This document shows positions 30,232-39,409 of a DNA stretch of 64,000 nucleotides, one piece after another (positions within the stretch are counted from its first letter, which is position 1; each line of letters opens with the position of its first letter). This stretch comes from Pseudoalteromonas shioyasakiensis (GTDB taxonomy: Bacteria > Pseudomonadota > Gammaproteobacteria > Enterobacterales > Alteromonadaceae): contig NZ_LRUE01000014.1 of NCBI RefSeq assembly GCF_001550135.1, positions 367,149 through 431,148 of the forward strand. Reading direction: 5' to 3'. A program made the translations under genes and the position numbers. The notes under the pieces were generated by a model. It made no database searches. It saw only the letters and a list, made by a program, of their open reading frames with translations, and was not told the DNA's origin.

Positions 30232-30826
30232 ATGAATGAAATAATGGACCAACTGAGAGACAAGAAATCCCAAAAACGTCGTTCAGCAGCTAAGAAGTTG
30301 CGGAAGCTAAAAGATATTAACGCTGGTCCGTATTTATTGGCTGCGCTTGAGAATGAACTCAATGATGAAAGGACTTGGGAAACACAGTATCTGATGATCA
30401 TGGCTATAGGTGAATGTGATTATAAGCCAGCATTGCCATTTTTAAATGGACTCGTAAAGCAAGATAATAAAGCAACTATGCTTTACGTCGCTATTGGAGA
30501 TGCAATAGTAAGACTTTCTACAGAGAGCTACAATATTTAAGCTTATTGATATTGGCAATGAGGCACTCATTGAAGGGGCTTTTCGAGCAATGGCTATGCT
30601 AAAAATGATACCGGGTGATAGTGAGATAGAAAAAATTATCAATTACGTTGCTGCAAAAGATTTGAACCAAGGTATTCATTTTTGGGTCGTAGCAGCAGCT
30701 CCAGGGTGGTCAGGATCAATAGTAGAAGAATGCTTAAATTATTGTGAAAGGTCACCGCGTGAAGAAATCACCAACGCTGTTGCTCTGGCACGTAAGGGAA
30801 AGTACAAGAAATGGAGTCCACTGTAA
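30232..30826 (+). pseudogene. HEAT-repeat-like gene split by a frameshift
   Basis: Frame 1 encodes 102 residues (MNEIMDQLRDKKSQKRRSAAKKL... ending RLSTESYNI, stop 30538-30540). The next frame carries on with FKLIDIGNEALIEGAFRAMAMLKMIPG and runs to 30826. The two parts join at about 30532-30541 into one plausible 197-residue all-helical protein with HEAT-like helix pairs. A single-base indel explains the break. Either this is a decayed gene or a sequencing error. There is no clear slippery site, so programmed frameshifting is unlikely. Function unknown. Confidence 0.6.
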
Positions 30827-31017
30827 GATGAAAAGGAGTAAATACGCCTTAACGCGTAGCTACCTAGCATCATTTTTAATTTTATTTAGTGGCGGAGTCA
30901 ATGCAGTTGTTGAGCTAGAAATACTTAAAATGAACGGCTAATAGGGTAGTTATAATCTTTATAACAAGTTTAAGCCAAACGTTTTATGACTTGGCATCAT
31001 ACAGTTCCAAAAAACAC

Positions 31018-31215
31018 TCAATATTTGTTTAACTTAAGTGTGCTTAATGTAACTAGCATCACACCAATAGCAAAGCCCATTACTAAACCTCCCGATAAAT
31101 CGGAACTAACACCAAATACCGTATCCGATTCTCTGACATTTGTTAGCCAGTGAAAGAGCATGAACGAAACGCTAGAAATTGAAGAAAGTAGAATTAGCTT
31201 TACCTTGTTAGACAC
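31018..31215 (-). CDS. Small two-helix membrane protein (hypothetical)
   Basis: 65 residues with hydrophobic segments near residues 6-24 and 43-60. The start is GTG, with GAGG five bases upstream, which supports real translation. No family recognised. Confidence 0.45.
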   Translation of the reverse strand: MSNKVKLILLSSISSVSFMLFHWLTNVRESDTVFGVSSDLSGGLVMGFAIGVMLVTLSTLKLNKY

Positions 31216-31316
31216 AACAACCTCAAATATTGACGTATTTTAGTTTTATGGTTGTTAAGTAATAGCAGACGTTGATTGATATTGCGAACAATCTTGAAAG
31301 TGTGCAATTGGATTAG

Positions 31317-31344
31317 AAAAAAGCCCACAATAGTGGGCTTAGTG
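31317..31344 (-). terminator. Terminator of the porin gene
   Basis: AAAAAAGCCCAC / GTGGGCTT stem around AATA, directly after the porin stop in minus-strand sense. Confidence 0.75.
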
Positions 31345-31354
31345 TTTATCGTAA

Positions 31355-32563
31355 CTACAAAGTGTAATTAAAACCAATGGCAATACCGTCATCTTCGGTT
31401 TGTGACATCTGTGCTTCTTGATCAGCGTCATTACTCGAGAAGTCGCTAAAATCTTTACGAGCTTCAATATATAAAATGGTGTCTTCTGCCATAAAGTAGT
31501 GCGCACCAATTACTGCAAATTGGCGTTTAAACACATCTTCAGGGTCGGCATTAAAGTTCGGCTGAATAACATAGTCACTACCTGCATCAAAAACGTTATA
31601 AGCAACAAAAGTACGTATGTCATTATCAAAGCGGTAGCTTAAAATTGACTCTAAACCAACAGCATCTTTTATTAAGCGGCCTAAGTTGTCGGTATCGTGG
31701 TTTTCGTTTTTATTTATATTCGCTGATGCATACCAACCCGGTTTATAAAAATCACCATAGGTAATGCCCATACCATAAATTAAATCGTTTACTGATTGAT
31801 TTCTGCCACCTGCGTACACAATATCGAACTGGCCACGGTTAACACCAGCAGTGACTTTTAAATTAGGGCTAACCGAGTAGGTGAGTGCGGCGCCATAAGT
31901 CGAGTTAAATTCTACTTTTTGTGCAGCATTATTGCCTTGGTTCCAAAGTACTTCACAAGAGCTTCTTGAAATATCAACGATGTCGCAGGTATAAAATTCA
32001 TCAGATTTTAGCTGTGCCTGAAGAGCAAGATGAAAATCACCCCAGGTATTACGATACTGCAGTACTTTATCGCCGCGGCCTGTGCCATTTACAGCTCCAT
32101 CATCTTTATTGTAGGTATAAACACCTGCAGCATTACCATCCCACACTAAGCTGTAGTTGGTGTTATAAACAACGTCGTACCATGCGCCCCATTGTTTACC
32201 TAATGTAACTTGGCCGTAATCGTCATGTTTAAGGCCAACATAGCCTAAGCGGTTATATAAAAACTCATCTTGAATTGATTCAAAGCGATTGCTGTATACG
32301 ATATCGCTGCTACCAACAGGGTTTACACCCCATTCAAGTAAAGCAAACGCTTGCCAGCCGTTCTTTAATTGGCGCTTAAAATCAAAATTAATGCGTGATG
32401 CACCGTTTACTACCTCAGTTTCGCCTTGCGTATTAATCACCCTTGCATCGATAAAGCCACCAACAGTAACGCTATTGGTTTGATCGTTATAGATCTCTAT
32501 GGCATTGGCTGTAGGTATGGCAAGCATGCCTGCAACAAATAAGGCAGTGTGTGTTCTTTTCAT
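31355..32563 (-). CDS. Gram-negative general porin
   Basis: 402 residues. A signal peptide (MKRTHTALFVAGMLAIPTANA) is followed by IEIYNDQTNSVTVGGFIDARV, RINFDFKRQLKNGWQAFALLEWG and RLGYVGLKHDDYGQVTLGKQWGAWYD, which are trimeric-porin motifs including the RxGYVGL strand and a GKQW constriction-loop start. The C-terminal strand ends in FNYTL. It is a monocistronic outer-membrane diffusion channel. Substrate range unknown. Confidence 0.88.
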   Translation of the reverse strand: MKRTHTALFVAGMLAIPTANAIEIYNDQTNSVTVGGFIDARVINTQGETEVVNGASRINFDFKRQLKNGWQAFALLEWGVNPVGSSDIVYSNRFESIQDEFLYNRLGYVGLKHDDYGQVTLGKQWGAWYDVVYNTNYSLVWDGNAAGVYTYNKDDGAVNGTGRGDKVLQYRNTWGDFHLALQAQLKSDEFYTCDIVDISRSSCEVLWNQGNNAAQKVEFNSTYGAALTYSVSPNLKVTAGVNRGQFDIVYAGGRNQSVNDLIYGMGITYGDFYKPGWYASANINKNENHDTDNLGRLIKDAVGLESILSYRFDNDIRTFVAYNVFDAGSDYVIQPNFNADPEDVFKRQFAVIGAHYFMAEDTILYIEARKDFSDFSSNDADQEAQMSQTEDDGIAIGFNYTL

Positions 32564-32734
32564 AAAGTACCTTGATTAAATATTGTCCCTAATAGGTATA
32601 ATTTAGTTAAGGAACGGAGATTATCAAAGCTAAAATAGGGTCAAAAGTGAAAAATTATCATGCAACAAACCGACTTTGAGGAAAAATTATTCACTTTAGG
32701 TTCACTATATCGAATTATCAATGAGTTACTGAGC

Positions 32735-33256
32735 CTAAAAAACAGACACTTTCTGGCTTAGCGTTCTGAGCATAAGTTTAGTATTTGGGGTTTCGGCGCC
32801 TAAGCCATACAACAAGGTCATAAAATAGCAGTCGAGCAATATAGCTGCTTTCACTTTATTAAATTGCGGTTGGTCGGCAAAAACTAATGATTGAATTAAT
32901 TCCATGTGTTGTTGTTGGAATGCTTGCGAAAACAATCGCTGGCTAAAGAGCACTTTATAAAAGCGGTGATGTAAACAATAAAACTGATAAAAATATTGTG
33001 CGTAATGATTAATCTTTAAGCGAGCAGGGCGGTGAATATCGGTTTCTTTTGCGCGCTCCAACACATCATTAAATTTGTCTTCGAGGCAGGCTTCTAAAAT
33101 AGCCACTTTATCAGCAAAATGATTAAACAAGGTGCCAACCGCTATGTTGCTTGCTGCTGAAATTTGCCGCGTAGAGGTATCGTTAAACCCTTGCTCAGTA
33201 AAGAGTCGCCAAGCCGCCTCTAAAATACGTTGTTGAGTATCGCCATGTTTGCTCAT
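32735..33256 (-). CDS. TetR/AcrR-family transcriptional regulator
   Basis: 173 residues. The N-terminal HTH reads RILEAAWRLFTEQGFNDTSTRQISAASNIAVGTLFNHFADKVAIL, the classic TetR domain. A C-terminal ligand/dimer domain of unknown ligand follows, with HHRFYKVLFSQRLF. A perfect 34-bp palindrome lies about 37 bp upstream of the start codon, so autoregulation is likely. Its other targets are not evident; ybiT is divergent and could share the region. Confidence 0.9.
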   Translation of the reverse strand: MSKHGDTQQRILEAAWRLFTEQGFNDTSTRQISAASNIAVGTLFNHFADKVAILEACLEDKFNDVLERAKETDIHRPARLKINHYAQYFYQFYCLHHRFYKVLFSQRLFSQAFQQQHMELIQSLVFADQPQFNKVKAAILLDCYFMTLLYGLGAETPNTKLMLRTLSQKVSVF

Positions 33257-33292
33257 TTTTAACCTGCTGTTTTTATTTGGTTATTTTAAAAG

Positions 33293-33326
33293 TGAGCGTG
33301 CTCATATACATATATGAGCACGCTCA
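33293..33326. promoter_or_regulatory. Perfect 34-bp palindrome, likely TetR operator
   Basis: Two 16-bp arms are exact reverse complements around a CA centre. Each arm itself contains a 12-bp near-palindrome (TGAGCGTGCTCA at 33293-33304 and TGAGCACGCTCA at 33315-33326), so two TetR dimers could bind side by side. Confidence 0.8.
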
Positions 33327-33462
33327 TTAAAGGTAGTCGCTAGGTGTGAGCTTGTAAAATTAGCCTGTGTATTTAATTAAACTTTCATGGCGTGCCAAGC
33401 GGCTTTAGTTTAAAATTGCCCGCAGTTTCGTTTTTACTTTTTACCCGCTGGAGGGTACCGCT

Positions 33463-35049
33463 ATCATTAGTACAGCTAATATCACCATGCAATTTGGTGC
33501 TAAACCTTTATTCGAAAATATCTCAGCAAAATTTGGCGATGGTAACCGTTACGGTTTAATCGGTGCGAATGGCTGTGGTAAATCAACCTTCATGAAAATC
33601 CTAAGTGGTGAACTAGAGCCATCTTCAGGCAATGTCAGCACAGATCCAAACGAGCGTATTGCTAAACTAAACCAAGACCAGTTTGCTTACGAAGAGTTTT
33701 CTGTAATCGACACAGTGATCATGGGACATAAAGAGCTGTGGGAAGTAAAAAAAGAACGTGACCGTATTTACAGCTTACCTGAGATGAGCGAAGAAGACGG
33801 TATGCGTGTAGCAGATCTAGAAACTGAGTTTGCCGAAATGGATGGTTACTCAGCAGAAGCTAAAGCCGGTGAGTTACTAATTGGTGTAGGTATTGGCACA
33901 GAGCAACACTACGGCCCTATGTCTGAAATTGCACCAGGTTTTAAACTGCGTGTGTTACTTGCGCAGGTACTATTTTCTGATCCAGATATCATGCTACTCG
34001 ATGAGCCTACCAATAACTTGGACATTTACACCATCAAGTGGCTAGAAGACGTACTAAACCAGCGTGACTGTACCATGATCATCATTTCGCACGACCGTCA
34101 CTTCTTAAACTCAGTTTGTACACACATGGCCGACATCGATTACGGTGAGCTTCGTATTTACCCAGGTAATTACGATGAGTACATGTTTGCTGCAACGCAA
34201 GCTCGTGAGCGTCTACTAAGCGAAAATGCCAAGAAGAAAAGCCAAATTGCCGAACTTCAACAGTTCGTATCGCGCTTCTCTGCGAACGCTTCAAAAGCAA
34301 AGCAAGCAACATCACGTGCTAAACAAATTGATAAAATTCAGCTTGAAGAAGTTAAAGCATCTTCTCGCCAAAGCCCGTTTATTCGTTTTGAGCAAGAAAA
34401 ACAGTTATTCCGTAATGCCTTAGAACTAACAAATTTAACACAAGGCTTTGAAGAAACATTATTCAGTGGCCTTGAAGGCCTAGTTGAAGTAGGTGAGCGT
34501 ATTGCAATCATCGGTGAGAACGGTGTTGGTAAAACCACACTATTAAATACTCTTGCTGGTCGTTTAGCACCGAAGCAAGGTGAATTTAAATGGTCTGATA
34601 ACGCTAATATCGGTTATTACGCTCAAGACCATGCTGACGAGTTCGAACAAGACATGAACTTATTTGAGTGGATGGAACAATGGCAACAAGAAGGTGACGA
34701 CGAACAAGTTGTTCGTAGTTTCTTAGGTCGTATGCTGTTTTCACAAAACGATATCAAAAAGTCAGTAAAAGTGATTTCAGGCGGTGAGCAAGGCCGTATG
34801 CTGTTTGGCAAAATTATGATGCATAAACCAAACATCTTATTAATGGATGAGCCAACCAACCACATGGATATGGAATCTATCGAAGCGCTTAACTTAGCAC
34901 TTGAAGCATACGAAGGGACATTATTGTTCGTATCACACGATAGACAATTTGTATCATCGCTTGCAAACCGTATTTGGGAAATCAAAGACGGCAAAGTTAT
35001 CGACTTTAAAGGTACATATACTGAGTACCTAGCAAGCAAAGAAGCTTAA
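33463..35049 (+). CDS. ybiT: ABC-F family ATPase YbiT
   Basis: 528 residues if started at 33463. Two ABC domains: Walker [10 protein letters not shown] and GENGVGKTT; signatures (APGFK degenerate in the first, SGGEQ in the second); Walker [11 protein letters not shown] and [10 protein letters not shown]. The linker carries [20 protein letters not shown]. This closely follows E. coli YbiT (530 residues), a ribosome-associated ABC-F protein. The first ATG, at 33487, removes eight conserved residues (ISTANIT before MQFG). In-frame codons upstream are ATC (33463) and ATT (33466), preceded by a strong GGAGGG, so a non-AUG start is likely. Confidence 0.9.
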   Translation: MISTANITMQFGAKPLFENISAKFGDGNRYGLIGANGCGKSTFMKILSGELEPSSGNVSTDPNERIAKLNQDQFAYEEFSVIDTVIMGHKELWEVKKERDRIYSLPEMSEEDGMRVADLETEFAEMDGYSAEAKAGELLIGVGIGTEQHYGPMSEIAPGFKLRVLLAQVLFSDPDIMLLDEPTNNLDIYTIKWLEDVLNQRDCTMIIISHDRHFLNSVCTHMADIDYGELRIYPGNYDEYMFAATQARERLLSENAKKKSQIAELQQFVSRFSANASKAKQATSRAKQIDKIQLEEVKASSRQSPFIRFEQEKQLFRNALELTNLTQGFEETLFSGLEGLVEVGERIAIIGENGVGKTTLLNTLAGRLAPKQGEFKWSDNANIGYYAQDHADEFEQDMNLFEWMEQWQQEGDDEQVVRSFLGRMLFSQNDIKKSVKVISGGEQGRMLFGKIMMHKPNILLMDEPTNHMDMESIEALNLALEAYEGTLLFVSHDRQFVSSLANRIWEIKDGKVIDFKGTYTEYLASKEA

Positions 35050-35066
35050 TTAGCTGATGAGTGATT

Positions 35067-35095
35067 AAAAGCCATGCATGTCATGGCTTTTTTGT
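35067..35095 (+). terminator. Terminator of ybiT
   Basis: AAAAGCCATG / CATGGCTTTTTT stem, about 20 bases after the stop. Confidence 0.85.
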
Positions 35096-35197
35096 GCTTC
35101 TAGAGTCGCATCTTGATGTGAGTTAGGTATATAATACCCGCCACAAAATAAGGACAAAAGTCCGCTTTTTAGAAAACTATTTAACTGAGGTGTATTT

Positions 35198-35680
35198 ATG
35201 ACTGTTGGCATTATTATGGGTTCCAAATCAGACTGGCCAACGATGGAACATGCGGCGTTAATGCTAGAAAAATTCGGCATTGAATACGAAACTAAAGTTG
35301 TTTCTGCTCACCGTACCCCTCAATTACTTGCTGACTATGCAAGCTCAGCTGCAGATCGCGGCATTAAAATTATTATCGCAGGCGCCGGTGGTGCTGCGCA
35401 CTTACCAGGTATGGCTGCGGCGTTTACATCACTGCCAGTTTTAGGTGTACCAGTTAAGTCTAAAACACTAAATGGTGTTGATTCGTTATTATCTATCTGC
35501 CAAATGCCTAAAGGTGTTGCGGTAGGTACTCTTGCTATTGGTGAAGCAGGCGCTGCAAATGCTGGCCTTTTAGCGGCACAAATTTTAGGTTGCCAACAGC
35601 CTGAAATCTTCGCAAAAGTTGAAGCTTTCCGTAAAGAACAAACAGACACTATCTTAGCTAACCCTAATCCTGCAGAGTAA
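35198..35680 (+). CDS. purE: N5-carboxyaminoimidazole ribonucleotide mutase
   Basis: 160 residues, class I Pur[18 protein letters not shown] at the start, [13 protein letters not shown], and [16 protein letters not shown] carry the substrate-binding residues. It converts N5-CAIR to CAIR in purine synthesis. A TATAAT at about 35132-35137 lies upstream. The gene ends one base before purK. Confidence 0.97.
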   Translation: MTVGIIMGSKSDWPTMEHAALMLEKFGIEYETKVVSAHRTPQLLADYASSAADRGIKIIIAGAGGAAHLPGMAAAFTSLPVLGVPVKSKTLNGVDSLLSICQMPKGVAVGTLAIGEAGAANAGLLAAQILGCQQPEIFAKVEAFRKEQTDTILANPNPAE

Positions 35681-35681
35681 T

Positions 35682-36830
35682 ATGAATATTCTAATTTTAG
35701 GTGCAGGTCAGTTAGCTCGCATGATGAGCTTAGCGGGTGCACCGCTTGATTTAAATGTTGTTGCCTACGATGTGGGTAGTGAAAAAATCATTCATCCATT
35801 AACTGGTGAAGTTCAAAACAGTACATTACAACAAGCTATTAATAACGCAGACGCGATTACAGCAGAGTTTGAACACATTCCTGATGATGTACTTACACTC
35901 TGTTGTCAAAGCAATAAGTTTTATCCGGGTAAAGCGGCAATTAAAACAGGTGGCGATCGCGCACTTGAAAAAGCATTACTTGATAAAACAAATGTTGAAT
36001 GCGCGCCTTACCAATTAATTACAGAAAAAGCACACCTTATTGCTGCTGTAGAGCGTTTAGGCAAGCCGCTTGTGATCAAAACTTGCCAAGCGGGTTACGA
36101 TGGTAAAGGGCAGTGGCGCTTAAAGTCTGATGATCAAATTGACCAAATTTGGTCAGAAATGGCAGATTTCATAGCATCAGGTACCGAAACTGCGCCGCAT
36201 TCTATTATCGCTGAAAAGATGATCCCATTTGACCGTGAAGTATCTATCATTGGTGCACGCGACAAAGCGGGTAACACCGTTATTTATCCATTGACTGAAA
36301 ACCAACACACCAATGGTGTACTTACGCTTTCAGTTGCGGGTAAAGAAAAAGCTGCGATTCAAGAGCAAGCTGAACTGGCATTCAACAAGCTTGCGCAAGA
36401 GCTTGACTATGTGGGTGTATTAGCAATTGAGTTTTTTGATGTACAAGGTACGTTATTAGTAAACGAAATTGCACCACGCGTTCATAACTCTGGTCACTGG
36501 ACACAGCAGGGTACACATTGCTCACAGTTCGAAAACCACATGCGCGCTGTTGCAGGTTTACCATTAGGTAGTACAGAGTGTCTTCGTCCTACTGCTATGA
36601 TCAACGTATTAGGTCAGCCTTCAATCCCACACTCAGTACTAGCAACGCAAGACGTTACAAGTCACTGGTATGGTAAAACGGCTAAACCGGGTCGTAAGAT
36701 GGGTCATATCAATGTATCGGCCGATAACCTTCACCAATTAGGTGAGCGTTTAGCGGCACTGGCTGAAATTTTGCCAGAGCAAGACTACCCAGGAGTAGCT
36801 GATACCAGCACTCAACTTATTTTAAACTAA
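35682..36830 (+). CDS. purK: N5-carboxyaminoimidazole ribonucleotide synthase
   Basis: 382 residues, ATP-grasp. LILGAGQLARMMSLAGAPL at the start, ITAEFEHIPDD, KTCQAGYDGKGQW (ATP-binding loop) and NEIAPRVHNSGHWTQQG. It makes N5-CAIR from AIR, bicarbonate and ATP, the step before PurE. Operon with purE; a terminator follows. Confidence 0.97.
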   Translation: MNILILGAGQLARMMSLAGAPLDLNVVAYDVGSEKIIHPLTGEVQNSTLQQAINNADAITAEFEHIPDDVLTLCCQSNKFYPGKAAIKTGGDRALEKALLDKTNVECAPYQLITEKAHLIAAVERLGKPLVIKTCQAGYDGKGQWRLKSDDQIDQIWSEMADFIASGTETAPHSIIAEKMIPFDREVSIIGARDKAGNTVIYPLTENQHTNGVLTLSVAGKEKAAIQEQAELAFNKLAQELDYVGVLAIEFFDVQGTLLVNEIAPRVHNSGHWTQQGTHCSQFENHMRAVAGLPLGSTECLRPTAMINVLGQPSIPHSVLATQDVTSHWYGKTAKPGRKMGHINVSADNLHQLGERLAALAEILPEQDYPGVADTSTQLILN

Positions 36831-36843
36831 TTAGTTTAAATTC

Positions 36844-36872
36844 TTAAAAGCCGAGTTTATCTCGGCTTTTTA
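36844..36872 (+). terminator. Terminator of purEK
   Basis: AAAAGCCGAG / CTCGGCTTTT stem with a TTTAT loop. Confidence 0.85.
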
Positions 36873-36984
36873 ATCACTATTATTTATCCACAAACTTCGC
36901 TAATTTTGTACCTCTTGTCTCAAAGCACTTGCGTCAGGGTCATCTTGCTATAGACTAATATTTTTATATTAATATTAGTTCGTT

Positions 36985-37215
36985 ATGTTACATCCTCGAT
37001 TTAGAACAGTCGTATTTGCGTTCTTTATGGCGCTGTTTATGTCTGGATTTATGTCTTTAGTGATCAGCATTTTTAACGTTGGTTTAATCGATAACATTGC
37101 AACCATTTGGCTTCAAGCATGGGCTTTTGCATTTTGTGTGGCATTTCCTACCGTTATTTTTGTTGCACCTGTGGTGCATAAGCTAACCAATAAACTTATC
37201 AGAGCACCGTTGTGA
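36985..37215 (+). CDS. DUF2798 domain-containing small membrane protein
   Basis: 76 residues with two transmembrane helices: FRTVVFAFFMALFMSGFMSLVISIFN and WLQAWAFAFCVAFPTVIFVAPVVHKLT. This is the typical DUF2798 pattern. Function unknown. The stop overlaps the GTG start of the YeiH gene by four bases (GTGA). Confidence 0.75.
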   Translation: MLHPRFRTVVFAFFMALFMSGFMSLVISIFNVGLIDNIATIWLQAWAFAFCVAFPTVIFVAPVVHKLTNKLIRAPL

Positions 37216-38144
37216 TAGCCGAACGCCCAAAGCAGTTTCTATTTATTGCACTATTTTTAATATCAGCATTACCATTTGTTGGCTCTGCTACGGCACTTGT
37301 AGTCGGTGCTTTATTTGCCATGATATTAGGCAACCCATTTGCAGTGCAGTCACAAAAAATAAGTAAATGGATGCTAAAGTTGGCGGTGATTGGCTTAGGC
37401 TTTGCTGTTGATTTTAATCAAGTTATAGAAGTAGGGCGCAGCTCTATTGTGCTTACTATTGTCAGTATTACCGCTATTATTGGCCTTGGTGAAATTTTAT
37501 CTCAGTTATTTAAGTTAAATAAAAACACCGGTGTACTTATTTCATTTGGTACAGCCATTTGTGGTGGTAGCGCCATTGCAGCAATGGCGCCGGTTATAAA
37601 GGCCAAAGATCACGAAGTAGCTATATCACTCGCTGTGGTGTTTTTATTAAACGCCCTTGGCTTAGTGTTATTCCCAATGATTGGTCATTACTTTGGCCTG
37701 ACTGAGCAACAATTCGGTGTTTGGGCAGCACTTGCTATTCACGACACCAGTAGTGTAGTGGGGGCTTCCGCTGCGTATGGCGCATCAGCGCTTGCTATTG
37801 CCACAACCATTAAACTAACCAGAGCGATGTGGATAATCCCTTATACAAGCATCGCGGGTGTGTTTTGGAAATCGGATGAAAAAGCCAGTATCCCATTGTT
37901 TATATTTGGTTTTTTAGCAGCTGCACTGATTAATTCGAGCTTTCCTGAGCATCAAACACTATGGCATGCACTCAATGTTGGTGCTAAACAACTGTTAGTA
38001 ATGACCTTATTTTTGATTGGTAGTGGTTTATCTATTTCAGTCTTAAAACAAGCGGGCATTAAACCTTTTATCATGGCGATGATCTTATGGATCATTGTCA
38101 GCAGTATTATTTTACTACTTATAGTAGACGGATTTATTTCATGA
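37212..38144 (+). CDS. YeiH/YadS-type putative sulfate exporter family protein
   Basis: 310 residues, about ten transmembrane helices. LLKLAVIGLGFAVDF-like segment, GTAICGGSAIAAMAPVIKAKDHEVA and WAALAIHDTSSVVGASAAYG are the conserved motifs of the UPF0324/YeiH family. It starts with GTG, coupled to the DUF2798 gene. The family name is by homology; the transported solute has not been settled. The stop overlaps the next ATG. Confidence 0.88.
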   Translation: MIAERPKQFLFIALFLISALPFVGSATALVVGALFAMILGNPFAVQSQKISKWMLKLAVIGLGFAVDFNQVIEVGRSSIVLTIVSITAIIGLGEILSQLFKLNKNTGVLISFGTAICGGSAIAAMAPVIKAKDHEVAISLAVVFLLNALGLVLFPMIGHYFGLTEQQFGVWAALAIHDTSSVVGASAAYGASALAIATTIKLTRAMWIIPYTSIAGVFWKSDEKASIPLFIFGFLAAALINSSFPEHQTLWHALNVGAKQLLVMTLFLIGSGLSISVLKQAGIKPFIMAMILWIIVSSIILLLIVDGFIS

Positions 38145-39304
38145 AAAACGCTTTATTAACTTCTTCAATAGCACTGGCTGTAGGCTTACTTGCTAATAAT
38201 GTATCGGCTGCTGATTTACGTGTTGCCACCTTTAATGTGAGTATGGATGCAACTAACTATGCTAAAAAAGGCGAATCAATAGATAAAGATGCTTTAAGTA
38301 AAGCATTAGCGAGCAACCACCAGCAAATTCGTAACATTGCCGAAATTATTCAGCGAGTAAGACCTGATGTAATTTTACTAAATGAGTTTGATTATATTGA
38401 TGCAGACAAAGGCATTAACGTATTTCGTAAAAACTACCTGCAAGTATCGCAAAATAAGCAAGTTGCCATCGATTACCCGTATTACTTTATTGCACCTGTT
38501 AACACTGGTTTACCTACTGAGTTTGACCTAGACAACGATGGTGTAAAGGGGCATTACAAAGGTGACGCACACGGCTTTGGCTTCTTTGAGGGGCATTATG
38601 CAATGGCAGTATTGTCGCGCTATCCAATCGATTTAGATAAAGCGCGTACATTACAAACATTCAAATATAAAGATATGCCAAATGCACAAATGCCTATCGA
38701 CCCTAAAACAGGTAAAGACTGGTATTCAGCTGAAGAATGGCAAGCAATTCACCTAAGCTCTAAATCATTTTGGGATTTACCAATTGATGTAAAAGGCAAA
38801 ACGTTTCATTTGCTTGCATCTCACCCAACGCCGCCAGTTTTTGATGGTGACGAAGACCGCAACGGTAAGCGTAACCACGATGAAGTGCGCCTAGTTGCAG
38901 ATTACATCAACAATGCTAACTACATTTACGATGATAAAGGTCAAAAAGGTGGCTTAAAAGCGAAAAGCCGTTTTGTTATTGTTGGTGACTTAAATGCCGC
39001 GCCAGAAGGGGGTAAGGCACGCCCGAATACCACAGACCAAATTTTAAAAAATCCATTAGTGAATACCTCTTTTACGCCAACAAGCAAAGGCGCTAAAGAA
39101 TCGTATAAAGAAGATTACGCTAAAAACTATACCGCTTATTGGCAGGCTCGTGCTGATTACGTTTTACCATCAAATTATGGGATTGAGATAAACGATGGTG
39201 GGGTTTTTTGGCCACAGAAAAACTCTGAGCTGTTCCGTTTAATTAAAGATCGTAACGCATCGTCTGATCATCGTATGGTATGGCTTGATATCAGCTTAAA
39301 ATAA
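38141..39304 (+). CDS. Endonuclease/exonuclease/phosphatase-fold secreted protein
   Basis: 387 residues. A signal peptide (MKNALLTSSIALAVGLLANNVSA) precedes LRVATFNVSMD. Then come ILLNEFDYID (metal Glu), LLASHPTPPVF, VIVGDLNAAPEGG (Asp/Asn) and a final SSDHRMVWLDI (catalytic Asp-His). This is the complete EEP active-site set. The probable location is the periplasm or outside. The long in-frame extension upstream is rejected in favour of the ATG at 38141, which overlaps the YeiH stop. Whether it acts on DNA, lipid or phosphate esters is unknown. Confidence 0.82.
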   Translation: MKNALLTSSIALAVGLLANNVSAADLRVATFNVSMDATNYAKKGESIDKDALSKALASNHQQIRNIAEIIQRVRPDVILLNEFDYIDADKGINVFRKNYLQVSQNKQVAIDYPYYFIAPVNTGLPTEFDLDNDGVKGHYKGDAHGFGFFEGHYAMAVLSRYPIDLDKARTLQTFKYKDMPNAQMPIDPKTGKDWYSAEEWQAIHLSSKSFWDLPIDVKGKTFHLLASHPTPPVFDGDEDRNGKRNHDEVRLVADYINNANYIYDDKGQKGGLKAKSRFVIVGDLNAAPEGGKARPNTTDQILKNPLVNTSFTPTSKGAKESYKEDYAKNYTAYWQARADYVLPSNYGIEINDGGVFWPQKNSELFRLIKDRNASSDHRMVWLDISLK

Positions 39305-39409
39305 GCTGTTATTAAACGGAAAACTTTGGCTGTTTATCCTATAAAAATTGCTATTTCATCAGTGCTTCTGCTTAAATAGGGCGAATTATAATAACCCGTA
39401 AGAAGCACT

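Noticed and set aside
30828..30941. 37-codon frame with a signal-like stretch after the HEAT-like gene
   Set aside because: Very short, no family, and possible only as a leftover of the decayed region. Not enough support.
38087..38140. Longer start for the EEP-fold protein
   Set aside because: The extension lies inside the YeiH gene and would bury the signal peptide. The ATG at 38141 overlaps the YeiH stop and gives a clean leader.
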